A DNA stretch of 64,000 nucleotides from Tubulanus polymorphus (taxonomy: Eukaryota; Nemertea; Palaeonemertea; Tubulaniformes; Tubulanidae). The stretch lies in NCBI RefSeq assembly GCF_964204645.1, contig NC_134029.1:11770850-11834849 (forward strand). Direction: 5' to 3'. The translations under genes were made by a program, and so were the position numbers. Positions 21,701 through 31,171 of the stretch are shown one piece after another. Under the pieces are notes generated by a model, which saw only the letters and a program-made list of their open reading frames with translations, was not told where the DNA came from and did no database searches. Within the stretch, counting starts at the first letter, position 1, and the number at the start of each line of letters is the position of its first letter.

Positions 21701-24025
21701 ATGGTCCATTGTTGATGATACATTGTCATTCATTGTCAATATGAAGAACAATCCTACTACGCGGAGTGCTGTCAACAACTAGTGCGACGTATGATCCGAT
21801 AGGGTTTATCGCAATACTGCCGGTAAAGCTGCTATTGCAGCAGCTGACTTGTCGGAAAGCTGATTGGGATGAATGTTTAAATGACACAGAGTTGATCGAA
21901 TGGAAGAACTGGCTCACTGCGATGGAAAATGTTGACAAAGTCCGGGTAACCCGCATCTTGCGTCCGTCAGGTACTGTTAACAACGAAATTATATCATGCG
22001 AAATTCACTGTTTTTCGGATGCGAGCGAAGTCGGATATGGGTCGTCGTTGTATGCTCGACTCGAAGATAGCGATGGAAATGTCCAGTGTTCGTTGATTCT
22101 TGGTAAATCCAGGGTTGCTCCATTGAAGCGACTGTCGATTCCGCGGTTGGAGCTCACTGCAGCGGCCATGTCGGTCCGGCTGTGTAATATGATGCTGCAG
22201 GAGATCGACTTAGAAGTCACCGATATGGTTTTCTGGACTGATAGTTCCATAGTCCTATGATACATTAAAAATGAATCGAGTAGGTTTAACACATTCGTTG
22301 CGAACCGTGTCTCGTGTATTCAGCGGAGTTCAGATGTAGACAAATGGCGTCATGTTAGGTCCGCTGAAAATCCGGCTGATTTGGCATCGCGTGGCATGAC
22401 TCTCGATGAATCATGTTTGAATCGATGGCTTCATGGCCCCGAGTTTCTGAGTAAACCGAAATCGGAGTGGCCAGACACACGCGTAGGCAATAACGTTTCG
22501 CTCGACGGTGATCCAGAAGTGAAGCGTGTTACAACGATCAACACTACGTTGGCTGTAGATCTGCCGGAAGACGAGCATCCAGTTGACTGAATCCTTAGAC
22601 GTCGGTCGCAGTGGTCTCGTGTTAAACGTATATTGGCATGGGTCCAGCTAGCGGTGAAAAAGTTCAAGCGTCAGTCCTTAGATAAGTTCGAGCTCATAAC
22701 CGCTGATTTAATCGCAGCTGAACTATTGATTATTTCGCATGTTCAAAAGCAAGACTTTCCCGAAGTCTACCGTCGCTTGGAGGAAGGTCACGAGTTAAAA
22801 AAGTAGTGTAATCTTAGGAAGTTAAACAAAGATGAGGGTGTTATTAGGGTTGGTGGCCGTCTTAGTTATGCCAGTCTTGCTTATGATCAGAAACATCAAA
22901 TCTTGCTAACGAGCAGATCCAGATTAGCTACAATACTGATCGAAGACGCGCATCGTAAAGTTGGTCATCTAGGTTGCGAGAGTATTCTAGCGTACCTCAG
23001 GACACGATACTGGATGACTCATAAGCGTAAATCAATCAAAAGTTTCCGAGGGAAGTGTATCGTGTGTATCACTTCTCATAGTCCGCCTGGCAATCAGAAA
23101 ATGGCGGACTTACCGATCGAGCGTGTCACGCCAGACAAACCGGCATTCGCAAACTCCGGTGCGGACTATTTCGGGCCGATCGAAATTAAAAGCGGTCGAA
23201 GCGTGGTGAAAAGGTACGGCGTGATATTCACCTGTTTGGCTAGTCGCGCAATTCACCTCGAAGTAGCGTACTCGCTTGATAGCGACTCGTGTATAAATGA
23301 TACCAGGCGATTCATGGCAAGACGGGGAAATGTGAAATCGATAAGTGGCTGCTGATCGCGAATTGAAGGAATCCATTAAAGGCTGGAACGCCTCAGTTAT
23401 TCATGATTCATTGCTTCAGGATGGCGTCGATTGGTCCTTCAACCCCCCTGCTGGTTCGCACTTCGGGGGTGTGTGGGAAAGGCTAATCCGTTCCGTCCGC
23501 AGAGTGTTGAGATCGTTGATGAAGGAGCAAACGACACGCTTGGATGACGAGTCGTTTCACACGCTCCTATGCGAAGTGGAGAGTATTCTAAATAATCGGC
23601 CGATCACGAGAAACTCGTCAGACCCCGCGGACATGGAAGTTTTGACCCCGAACCACGTGCTGTTATATAAACCTGGTCTATGTTTACCTCCAGGTTTGTT
23701 CGTTAAGACGGACATGTTCGTAAAACGCAGGTGGCGCCAGATTCAGTATTTAGCGGACATTTTTTGGAAGCGCTGGATAGCAGAGTACATTCCTACATTG
23801 CAAGTACGTCAAAAGTGGCTAACTCAAAATCGAAATGTAGCTGTCGGAGATATAGTTTTGGTAGCAGACAGTACACCAAGAAACTCGTGGGCAATGGCTA
23901 AGGTCATTGAGGTGCTTCCGGACAAATATGGAGCAGTACGCGTAGTTCGGATTAAAACTAAAACAAATGAGTTGATCCGTCCCATAGACAAGTTGGTTTT
24001 ATTACTGGAGGTCGATGAGGAATAG
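18714..24025 (+). pseudogene. BEL/Pao gag-pol polyprotein, several stops and frameshifts
   Basis: The long open part (to 21782) has a charged coiled-coil start, a DUF1759-like gag region, three zinc knuckles (CLHCGDERHNLLNC, CFGCLRPRHMKKFC, CLKCNRNHATFMH), a DUF1758-type protease region (FYDGGSSGT, with the usual D-S/T-G altered), and reverse transcriptase with VRVVFDASAKF and NFYVDDFL (21504-21515). RNase H/A17-like sequence follows (21766-22260), then a zinc-binding integrase region and a core with SGADYFGPI and HFGGVWERLI, ending in a DUF5641-like tail. Breaks: a frameshift near 18767, a frameshift near 21776, stops at about 22258, 22588 and 22804, and a short deletion near 23345 that removes the segment expected to hold the second catalytic aspartate of the integrase. 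It cannot be autonomous as assembled. Confidence 0.9.
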
Positions 24026-24686
24026 TGTGTAAACCATCCATATTTAAGTTTTGATTGTTTAAATTTTTGACAGATGTATGTATGCCTAGTTGGTACAGTG
24101 GTATTGTATTATGTTCTTATTCCCTCACTCAGGGTGAGATGGTTTTGCCGTTAAGGTGTGTTCTAATCTGTGATGCTGCTGTATCCATTTAGTTTAGTAA
24201 TAGTGGTTCATTTTGCAGCAGTGGTGTATAATTGCTAGTTGTTATTTTCTACTGAGTAGTTTGCGTAAATTGTATAGGATACCATTCTTAAAAGGAGTGC
24301 GTTAGTAGTACTATCTTCCTGTATTAAGTTTTAGGTTCATTTATGAGGATGCGAACTCATATGTCATAAGGGATAAGTTGAACTCAAATATTTACGGGTC
24401 TGGTGTTCTTATTGTGTAGATGCGAAATTAACTTCAGGTTCACATGAGTTGAGTAATTTTTCGTAAGATCGAATATTCAGGTTAATTCTGTTTTAAGTCC
24501 AGTCGTGTGTGAGTTGCTCTGATGTATTTAATTTGCTTAGGTGCATATTATTTTGGTAGATGTATGCATACATTGTATATGTTATTCTGTTATAAACTTT
24601 TTGTAAAGAGTTTGCACTTTACCTCAGAGGCCCTTTTTTAGTATTGTAATGTGGTGGAGAAATTGCAATGCAATTTCGGGGGCCGG
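24026..24686. other. 3' untranslated region of BEL/Pao element
   Basis: About 660 bp between the end of pol and the 3' LTR, T-rich, without a frame. It ends in a short purine-rich stretch before the LTR that could prime plus-strand synthesis. Confidence 0.6.
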
Positions 24687-25275
24687 TGTAGCGGGCTTAT
24701 TTTCCTAACCGTTTGGTTTTACTCTATTTTACTTTACGTCCGGTACGTTGTCCGGTCCGGGACCGCAGTTTAGTGTGGAGTGTGCGGGCGCGTGTTTAGA
24801 AAGTTCGTGACCTGCCCAATATATTAGTTTTACCCTCAGTTCTTGAGGCTTCACTGTCGGTGAGTGCATTCTCTATTGTTAGTTTAGGATGTATAGGCTA
24901 TATTGACGTATGTTATTTCTGTGTAAATCTCCTGAGAGAGTTGTATCACTGGTTTTCGAGATTGGCACTCGCATGCCAGAGGCTGATACCCTTAAGGTTA
25001 TAGGACGTTTCCTGGTCTTACTAGACTTGATTATTCGTGAGTTGATTACTTAGTATTTTTCTTAGTGTGTTTTCATTTCTTGTCTTTTTAGTCAATCGTA
25101 GTTTACTGTTTGACGTCGGAGCTTGTGTGATGTCTATATGCAATGTAAAGAATGTGATCTGAGATTTGTACTCCTGAGTCTGAGAAGATTAGATAAACAA
25201 AAGCAGTAATAACACGCATATGACGGAAGCTAATTAGTGGTTTTATTAACTTAGTCAGAACTGAAGGATATTACA
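24687..25275 (+). repeat. 3' LTR of BEL/Pao element
   Basis: The LTR is 589 bp, near-identical to the 5' LTR, and is followed directly by the target duplication ATGTT. Confidence 0.95.
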
Positions 25276-25334
25276 ATGTTTATATACTTTACCTCCTTCC
25301 ATTTATATAATAAATATTTATTAAAGTTAAAATT

Positions 25335-26584
25335 TTAATTCATAACAATATCTAATTGTGAATTTACAATATTTAATTGCGCGTCAGATATAATATAAAT
25401 GTGCATTTTGAAATTTTTGATTCCTTTATTCTTTGTCATGAATAATTGTATTCCATCTTTAGTGTTCTGTAATTTTTTTCCAGAACCATGTAATGAATTA
25501 TCCTCTGTTGTTCTAAAATCTAACCATAATGCATATTTATTACCGGTATAATAATCAATTTGATTAATATTACAATTTTCAGATGATTTTACTTTTTCAT
25601 TCATAAAATGTTTTCTAATTTCTGGCCATTGATCAATCATTCTCATTCCTTGACAAAATATTTTATTTGCTATTCCTTCGATAGTTATTTCTACTTTTGT
25701 TATTTCAGGATTATAATAATTATCAACATTTATTGCGCCATTAGTATATGTTGCAATGGTAAAAAAAATATTAATATACCTTTAATAGATCTTCTTGGGA
25801 AGTTAATATTCTCATTAATAATTTCATCATTTGCATTAATAGTTACAGTTTTAAATTTATCAATATAATCATATAATAATGAAAATCCTTGATTGTATTG
25901 AGTTTGAATTATACTTGCAATATTTTCATCAGTTACTGTATCATATTCTAAACATATATTCGATAATTTATAACTCATATCTTTATTAACGCTAGATATT
26001 ACAATTTCATTTACAGGAGCAAATGTTATTTCGAATATAACGTCTTCTTGAATTGCGTATTTATATAAAGGTGCATTGTTATTTATCAATTCAAAGTCTA
26101 ATGGAATTTTATATTTGCTTCCATATATACTTTTTATCAATTTATCTACAGCATTAGTTAATATTGCATTATGCGCTTCTGATCTTAATTTATTTTGGTT
26201 TTCCGATTGAATGCCTTGAAATATCATATTATTTCTATTTTCTTTAGTTAACCATAAATCTTTATAATGCATAAATAAATTATAATCATCTAATGAGAAA
26301 ACTGTCTCTGGGCCAATCTTTATAGATAATTTTTTAATCAAATATCTTCCAACATTATCAACGACATAATTATTATCATTACCGATTACTTTTATATCGG
26401 CTGATAAATACATACTATTTGGAACATAAAAAGTATTTTGTGTTAATCTAGGAATTCTAACATATAAAGTTTCATCGGGATTAATATTTGAAGGATTATG
26501 AGTAATTATATGATGCGATCTTTCTGCTTTAATAGCATTAGATATTCTATGATTCTTAGAAGGATTGATATAACTCCCACTCAT
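25335..26584 (-). pseudogene. Putative major capsid protein (copy B), one frameshift
   Basis: About 415 aa in two frames (25730-26584 and 25335-25646) split by a frame change at an A-run near 25755. The homologue in copy C (53863-55111) is open at that point, so the frames belong together. Features typical, to my knowledge, of Polinton-type capsid proteins are a start rich in Asn/Ser (SYINPSKNHRISNAIKAERS), VGRYLIKKLSIKIG, HYKDLWLTKENRNNM, and near the end YALWLDFRTTEDNSLHGSG and a hydrophobic finish (ISDAQLNIV). A double jelly-roll fold is inference. It starts at TTAAATAAATG. It heads a collinear virion-gene block shared with copy C. It could instead be another virion jelly-roll protein. Confidence 0.6.
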
Positions 26585-26603
26585 TTATTTAACAAAAAAT
26601 AAA

Positions 26604-26819
26604 TTATTTATTTTTTATCATGTTTACTAATCCAAAAATAATAGCACTTAAAACTGTAATTAAAAATAAAATAATATGTTCAGCAGCAAAGTTAATAATA
26701 TTCCCAGCAGATTTCAATATAAAACCAACAATTGATGCAATAACTCCTGGCAATGCTGCAGCAGATTTTTTAGATAGTTCCCATATTATGCTCATTATTA
26801 TGCTAAATATTTTGCTCAT
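26604..26819 (-). CDS. Hydrophobic 71-aa segment, probably the tail of the upstream protein
   Basis: Two hydrophobic helices (ALPGVIASIVGFILKSAG and IILFLITVLSAIIFGLVNMI) end in a basic tail. Unlike its neighbours it lacks a TAAATG-type start motif (AAAGAAATG instead). In copy C the equivalent frame has no ATG and reads straight on from sequence matching the last residues of the 493-aa protein (SIQDKV). I therefore think the ancestral protein was one chain and that a frameshift at about 26832 separates the parts in B. It is membrane-active or membrane-anchoring by appearance. Confidence 0.6.
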   Translation of the reverse strand: MSKIFSIIMSIIWELSKKSAAALPGVIASIVGFILKSAGNIINFAAEHIILFLITVLSAIIFGLVNMIKNK

Positions 26820-26833
26820 TTCTTTAAACCATC

Positions 26834-28315
26834 CTAAACTTTATCTTGTATAGAATTATTATCATTCGGGGGTTTATCCGGTTTATTGGGAGTAGGTGTA
26901 GATTTCAAAGCATTTGATATTGCTAAACCAATTGTTGTAAATACCATAGTTACAGATGTTAGAATTGAAAGAATTGTTATACCTTCTAACTTAAATAATA
27001 ATCTTATTCTGTCTTTTAATGATATTTCAGAATTTGGTTTAATCAACAAATCTTTAAAAATAACTTTAAATTTTTTAATATGATTAAGATCATATGATTT
27101 TAATAATGTATCTCTTTCTTCTTTCTGTAATTCTATATTATATTCTGAATCATCTATTTTTTTTACTAAAGCTAACTTTCTGCTTTCAAAATCAGCTTCC
27201 TCTATTACTTGATGATCTCTTTTTAATTCTAATTGTTTTAATTTTTCATTTGCATTAGCTAATTCTTTTTCTAACATGGTTATTTTAGAAAATCTCATCT
27301 TAATATTAGCAATTTCACCAACTGATTCTTGCATACCTTTAATTTCTCTACGTGCTTTTTCAGGAAATTCTTTTAATTCATCATCAGTTAAATCAAGTAA
27401 TCCTTTTTCTAGTAAAGATAGTATTCGATTTATTCCAGTTTCAGTACCGGGTGTATCTAAAATACTATTCATCTCTTCGTCAAATGAATGAACTGCATCA
27501 AACATTTTATCATAATGTTTCACTAATTCTAATTGATTTGAATCATTATCAATTTGTTGAATATCTCTTCTCGATGTTTCGGGTGTTGAAGATCTTAATT
27601 TATCTAATCGATTTGCAAAATCTTCATCAGTTTCTGGATCAACATCATTAGGATTTAAATTTGGATTTTTAAATGGTGAATATTTGTTTATATCAATATT
27701 AGGAATTGGTTCTTCTTTATTTATTCTTTCGAGTGCATTCCATATAATTCTGAGAAATTCTCTACCACCTTTTGAACCTTCAATTGTAGATAATGCTCGC
27801 ATTCCAGGTTCAAAAATATTTTCTTGACCCATTCTAGATAATTGAATTGATACAATTTTGTTATTTAAATTAACATTATAATACCATGAATCATTTTTAA
27901 ATTCTAAATTATTCGTGAAATATGGGTCATCTTTAAAAATTTGTTCTACAACATCTTCAGTATCAATTTCATCTATAACAACTTTTGGTAATAATTCGTT
28001 AACAATTGTATCTGTTACTCTAGATTTCATTTTATATAATTCCATAAGTTTATCAGGATATTTTTCTTGTTGTTCTACTAATAGTTCCATGAATTCTTTT
28101 CTTTCTGTTCTAGTTGAAATTCTACCACTTTCAGGAGCTTGTAAATATTTAATTAATTTTTCACGTAATTCGGAATTACTTCCATCATAATCATCATCAT
28201 AATCATCATCTTCACCTAAATTAGTATTATATTCTGGCTCATTACCGTCATTGAAACTTGTTTCACCAGGTTCATCTAAAGGGTCCAATGGAAAACCTTC
28301 TCCACCTTCTGCCAT
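26834..28315 (-). CDS. 493-aa coiled-coil protein of Polinton virion block (copy B)
   Basis: Not recognised. It has an acidic, Gly/Asp-rich start (GEDDDYDDDYDGSN), a long helical middle with heptad-like charged stretches (about 300-400, ELANANEKLKQLELKRDH), and one membrane segment near the end (ITILSILTSVTMVFTTIGLA, about 453-472), then a proline-rich tail. The ATG lies in ATTATGTAAATG. The frame is intact for 1482 bp. It is deleted from copy C except for its last codons. A scaffold or internal virion protein is possible, from position between capsid and membrane protein genes; no domain proves it. Confidence 0.65.
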   Translation of the reverse strand: MAEGGEGFPLDPLDEPGETSFNDGNEPEYNTNLGEDDDYDDDYDGSNSELREKLIKYLQAPESGRISTRTERKEFMELLVEQQEKYPDKLMELYKMKSRVTDTIVNELLPKVVIDEIDTEDVVEQIFKDDPYFTNNLEFKNDSWYYNVNLNNKIVSIQLSRMGQENIFEPGMRALSTIEGSKGGREFLRIIWNALERINKEEPIPNIDINKYSPFKNPNLNPNDVDPETDEDFANRLDKLRSSTPETSRRDIQQIDNDSNQLELVKHYDKMFDAVHSFDEEMNSILDTPGTETGINRILSLLEKGLLDLTDDELKEFPEKARREIKGMQESVGEIANIKMRFSKITMLEKELANANEKLKQLELKRDHQVIEEADFESRKLALVKKIDDSEYNIELQKEERDTLLKSYDLNHIKKFKVIFKDLLIKPNSEISLKDRIRLLFKLEGITILSILTSVTMVFTTIGLAISNALKSTPTPNKPDKPPNDNNSIQDKV

Positions 28316-28330
28316 TTACATAATAGAAAA

Positions 28331-29656
28331 TTAAAATTTGAAATATAATATTCCTCCGATTACAATTCCTATACAAGTTATAGCTAATTTAGTATTTTCA
28401 TGGGATTTATTATCATCATTTAGTTTAATTATATCATGTTGAATATTATCAGTTCTAATATTTTCTGATGTATTATAATCTTTTATTTTAGAATCATTAT
28501 TTAATTTAATATTATTAGTTTTAGTTTCTGTTGATTGAATATGTTTTTTATTTTTTTCACCTTCCATTAATCTTGGAGCAGTGATAATCTTTTTATTTAT
28601 ATCATTTAATCCAAATGAATTATTTATTGTTGCAGTTTTAATTAGATTATTATAACCAATTATGTTTCCCATCTTTAATACTAAATCATTAGAAATAATT
28701 AATAGATTAGGGCCTATACAATAATTTAATCTAATATGTGATTTATCTAAATAATTTTGATATCTTACAATGTTTTCTGGAATCGATCTATTTTTATCAT
28801 TATGAATGGAATCTTCAAATAAAACTTTGAATTGTTTCTGCGCATCGAATGAAGTGTTATCATTTCCAATTATTGGGGATCTTGTTTCAACTTGCGCACC
28901 TAAAATACATATCAAATAAGTTCTAATAGATTGATTTATTCTTTGTATACCAGCTTTAGTAAAACCTTCACCATTTTCTAAAATGAAATTAACCCAACCA
29001 TTATTGTTTTGTTGTTGTATATTATTATAATATTTTGGTAATTCATTCCAATTTAGTGTTCTTATATCTGAATCTGTCATTATTTTTCCAAATTCTTTAG
29101 TATACAATATTCCTAATCCACCCATTGTTCCAATTTTTGCTCTAAAATCTTTATTTGAGTTAATATTAAATTCATAACATATTTTATAAAACTTAGAAAA
29201 ATTAATATTATTATTCAATTCTTTAAAATATTTTGAACCTGGTAAAGGACATTCTAATTCATCTAATATCAATTTTATTTGAAAATAAGTATGAAATCTA
29301 AAAAGTGATAACATCAATGGTAAACTTGGTTTGTTTAAATGATCATTCCAACTAATTCCACATCCTGTTGTTGCACAATAAACAGCAAAATTTAATTGGT
29401 TCTGCCAATACTTCATATTAGATTTTAATAACCATTGTTTTGCCTCATTTAAATTTTTGAAATTAATTGTATACACATGAAATATATTTTCCATCTTTAC
29501 ATGAAAATTATTACTTTCAGTAACATAAATATATAAATCAATTAATGAATTTAAAACTTCATTTCTATATGTAATATCTTTATTAAAATCTATTGCTGGG
29601 ATATTATATTTAATTGATTTATTATATTGGAAAGCTTTTGGAAAACTATCTGCCAT
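28331..29656 (-). CDS. 441-aa Polinton protein of unknown function (copy B)
   Basis: Intact frame, not assigned. Distinctive stretches are YWQNQLNFAVYCATTGCGIS (about 84-103), CPLPGSKYF, EGFTKAGIQRINQSIRTYLI and ICILGAQVETRSPIIGND, followed by an Asn/Lys-rich linker and a carboxy-terminal membrane anchor (LAITCIGIVIGGILYFKF). The tail anchor and the place within the capsid gene block suggest a virion or assembly protein. The start fits TATATAAATG after AATTTTTTAATT. In copy C only about the first 25 codons remain. It is not a recognisable protease, so the maturation protease of the element remains unidentified. Confidence 0.65.
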   Translation of the reverse strand: MADSFPKAFQYNKSIKYNIPAIDFNKDITYRNEVLNSLIDLYIYVTESNNFHVKMENIFHVYTINFKNLNEAKQWLLKSNMKYWQNQLNFAVYCATTGCGISWNDHLNKPSLPLMLSLFRFHTYFQIKLILDELECPLPGSKYFKELNNNINFSKFYKICYEFNINSNKDFRAKIGTMGGLGILYTKEFGKIMTDSDIRTLNWNELPKYYNNIQQQNNNGWVNFILENGEGFTKAGIQRINQSIRTYLICILGAQVETRSPIIGNDNTSFDAQKQFKVLFEDSIHNDKNRSIPENIVRYQNYLDKSHIRLNYCIGPNLLIISNDLVLKMGNIIGYNNLIKTATINNSFGLNDINKKIITAPRLMEGEKNKKHIQSTETKTNNIKLNNDSKIKDYNTSENIRTDNIQHDIIKLNDDNKSHENTKLAITCIGIVIGGILYFKF

Positions 29657-29672
29657 TTATATAATTAAAAAA

Positions 29673-30107
29673 TTAATAATTTATTAATTCTTTTAATAAT
29701 TTATCTTGTTCTTCAACTGTTATATGACCATTTAAACTTATTATATAATCTAGTGTGTTCTTTAATTTATTAATTTCTTTTATATTAGTTTTAATTTTTT
29801 CTTTATTACTTTTTATATTTAATTTTGAACTTATACCAGTTAAAACACTTGAACTTAATCCTAATACACCAATTGATATAGCTAAAGGCGTTAATGGACT
29901 GAATATTGCTAGAAATGTTATTACAGAACTAATTGTAACTGAACCACTTATAATCAAATAATATATAATTTTACTTTTTAAATATTTTTTCTTTTTTATC
30001 TTTAAATCATTTTCAAATTCTAATATTTGTTTTTCTAAATATGTTTTTAATTTAGTTTTATTTATATCATGAGGAATAATATCAATATTATCAACTTTAT
30101 CTTCCAT
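29673..30107 (-). CDS. 144-aa two-pass membrane protein (copy B)
   Basis: An amino-terminal Lys-rich helix (LEKQILEFENDLKIKKKKYL) leads into two adjacent membrane segments (IIYYLIISGSVTISSVITFL and FSPLTPLAISIGVLGLSSSV, about 48-92). A Lys/Asn-rich helical tail follows. The function is unknown. Copy C keeps the frame (55462-55899), with a lost start codon (ATA for ATG). The start motif is AATTTTTTTTT then GCTAAATAAATG. It is part of a run of four short genes with only 20-35 bp between them, read leftward. Confidence 0.7.
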   Translation of the reverse strand: MEDKVDNIDIIPHDINKTKLKTYLEKQILEFENDLKIKKKKYLKSKIIYYLIISGSVTISSVITFLAIFSPLTPLAISIGVLGLSSSVLTGISSKLNIKSNKEKIKTNIKEINKLKNTLDYIISLNGHITVEEQDKLLKELINY

Positions 30108-30128
30108 TTATTTAGCAAAAAAAAATTA

Positions 30129-30551
30129 CTAATTAGTAAACTTATAAGCAACAAATATAACAATAACAGTTCCGCCTAAAATCCAAATTATTTCATATTT
30201 CTTCTGTTCATTACTTGGGGTATAATAATCTGATAATTTAGGTTTGTATAGATGTAATTTTTCTTTATTGGATACTGCGTTATATAAACTCATTGCATCA
30301 TCGACTGATTGAAAATCTCTATGTGAAATCTTCTGATCATATAATTCCTTGTTAATATAATCCATATAGTTTTGTCGTTTTTCTCTATATTCTTCTGCTG
30401 CTTTATTGTATTTCTCTAATGCTAAGTTATGTCTTTTTTGTTCTGTTAATGATCCATTTTTATCAATATGTTTTATTAAATAACCACCACCAGTAAATGC
30501 TAAAGCGTTAACAATTGCCGATCCTATAATAGTTATAATTGCAGAAGCCAT
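30129..30551 (-). CDS. 140-aa membrane protein with central helix (copy B)
   Basis: Hydrophobic ends (SAIITIIGSAIVNALAFTGG at 2-21 and IIWILGGTVIVIFVAYKF at about 121-138) flank a soluble helical middle with EKYNKAAEEYREKRQNYMDY. The copy C homologue (56, 916-56338 region, starting 56338) is about 90% identical by eye and intact, so selection or recent divergence preserved it. The start motif is TAATTATTTTACTAAATAAATG-like. The two anchors with a helical bridge suggest a membrane-spanning virion component; this is inference. Confidence 0.72.
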   Translation of the reverse strand: MASAIITIIGSAIVNALAFTGGGYLIKHIDKNGSLTEQKRHNLALEKYNKAAEEYREKRQNYMDYINKELYDQKISHRDFQSVDDAMSLYNAVSNKEKLHLYKPKLSDYYTPSNEQKKYEIIWILGGTVIVIFVAYKFTN

Positions 30552-30575
30552 TTATTTAGTAAAATAATTACGCAT

Positions 30576-30797
30576 TTATATGGGAGTAATATATTTTTGT
30601 TTTTCCAAATAATCAATAGTTAAATTAGATAAAGTAACTGCTAATGTTAATTTAAAAATATCATTTATATCAAATCTATCAACATTAACACTTCCCATTT
30701 TTAATACCTTTTTTAATACCATTGAATAACCAACAGTTCCAACTGATAATAATGCTCCATTATATAATCCAGTTATTATCCACTTATTATCACTCAT
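30576..30797 (-). CDS. 73-aa small hydrophobic protein (copy B)
   Basis: A short protein with a Gly-rich hydrophobic start (WIITGLYNGALLSVGTVGYS) and a second hydrophobic stretch (IFKLTLAVTLSNLTIDYL). A counterpart exists in copy C (56366-56583) with one frameshift. The start motif is TAATTTTTTTT then GATAAATAAATG. Function unknown. Confidence 0.65.
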   Translation of the reverse strand: MSDNKWIITGLYNGALLSVGTVGYSMVLKKVLKMGSVNVDRFDINDIFKLTLAVTLSNLTIDYLEKQKYITPI

Positions 30798-30822
30798 TTA
30801 TTTATCAAAAAAAATTACTATC
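30798..30822 (-). promoter_or_regulatory. Example of shared start motif: T-run then TAAATAAATG
   Basis: Upstream of most copy B genes the minus strand reads TAATTTTTT (or a close variant), a few variable bases, then TAAATAAATG or TATATAAATG with the ATG as start codon. This is seen before the genes starting at 26584, 29656, 30107, 30551, 30797 and 31155, and in copy C before 47764 (plus), 56338 and 57706. A second form, AAAATATGTA then TAAATG, precedes 16771, 31927 and 32298. It resembles the logic of the late TAAATG promoters of cytoplasmic DNA viruses; function is inferred. Confidence 0.6.
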
Positions 30823-30831
30823 ATCAAAATA

Positions 30832-31155
30832 TTAAGTTATCTTATTTATGATTATTTCAACATTTATTTCATTACTAGTTTCATTTGTATATATTTCAAT
30901 TATTATTTTTTTAATATCATCGATGATAAAATCTTCATCTAATTCATAAAATCTTAAAGATTCTCTAATTAAATTAGTAATCTTTTCTACATTAAAAGTT
31001 ACTTTATCTATTGTTGTTTCATACTCAAATGTTGTTTCATTAGAATATGCAATATTTTTAATATGTGTAATTACATCATTAACGTTAAATTTCATTTCTT
31101 TCTCATGTTTAAAATCAAACCCAAAACATATACTCGGCCCAACAGTTATATTCAT
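30832..31155 (-). CDS. 107-aa conserved protein of unknown function (copy B)
   Basis: Starts MNITVGPSICFGFDFKHEKE, which is identical in copy C (56584-56940), and continues as an acidic alpha/beta-looking small protein without membrane segments. It was not recognised. The first nine or so residues are uncharged and conserved. Copy C is intact and 11 residues longer at the carboxy-terminus. It is tightly packed between the 73-aa gene and the penton-like gene. The start motif is TAATTTTTTCACTATATAAATG-like. Confidence 0.65.
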   Translation of the reverse strand: MNITVGPSICFGFDFKHEKEMKFNVNDVITHIKNIAYSNETTFEYETTIDKVTFNVEKITNLIRESLRFYELDEDFIIDDIKKIIIEIYTNETSNEINVEIIINKIT

Positions 31156-31171
31156 TTATATAGTGAAAAAA

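Larger units (their letters stand above)
18102..25275 (+). mobile_element. BEL/Pao LTR retrotransposon inserted in Polinton copy B
   Basis: Two 589-bp LTRs (18102-18690 and 24687-25275) start TG and end CA and differ at only a handful of positions. The 5-bp target duplication ATGTT is present on both sides (18097-18101 and 25276-25280). The internal region carries a gag-pol frame with BEL/Pao domain order. It is read opposite to the Polinton genes. A purine-rich tract (CGGGGGCCGG) precedes the 3' LTR. Confidence 0.95.
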
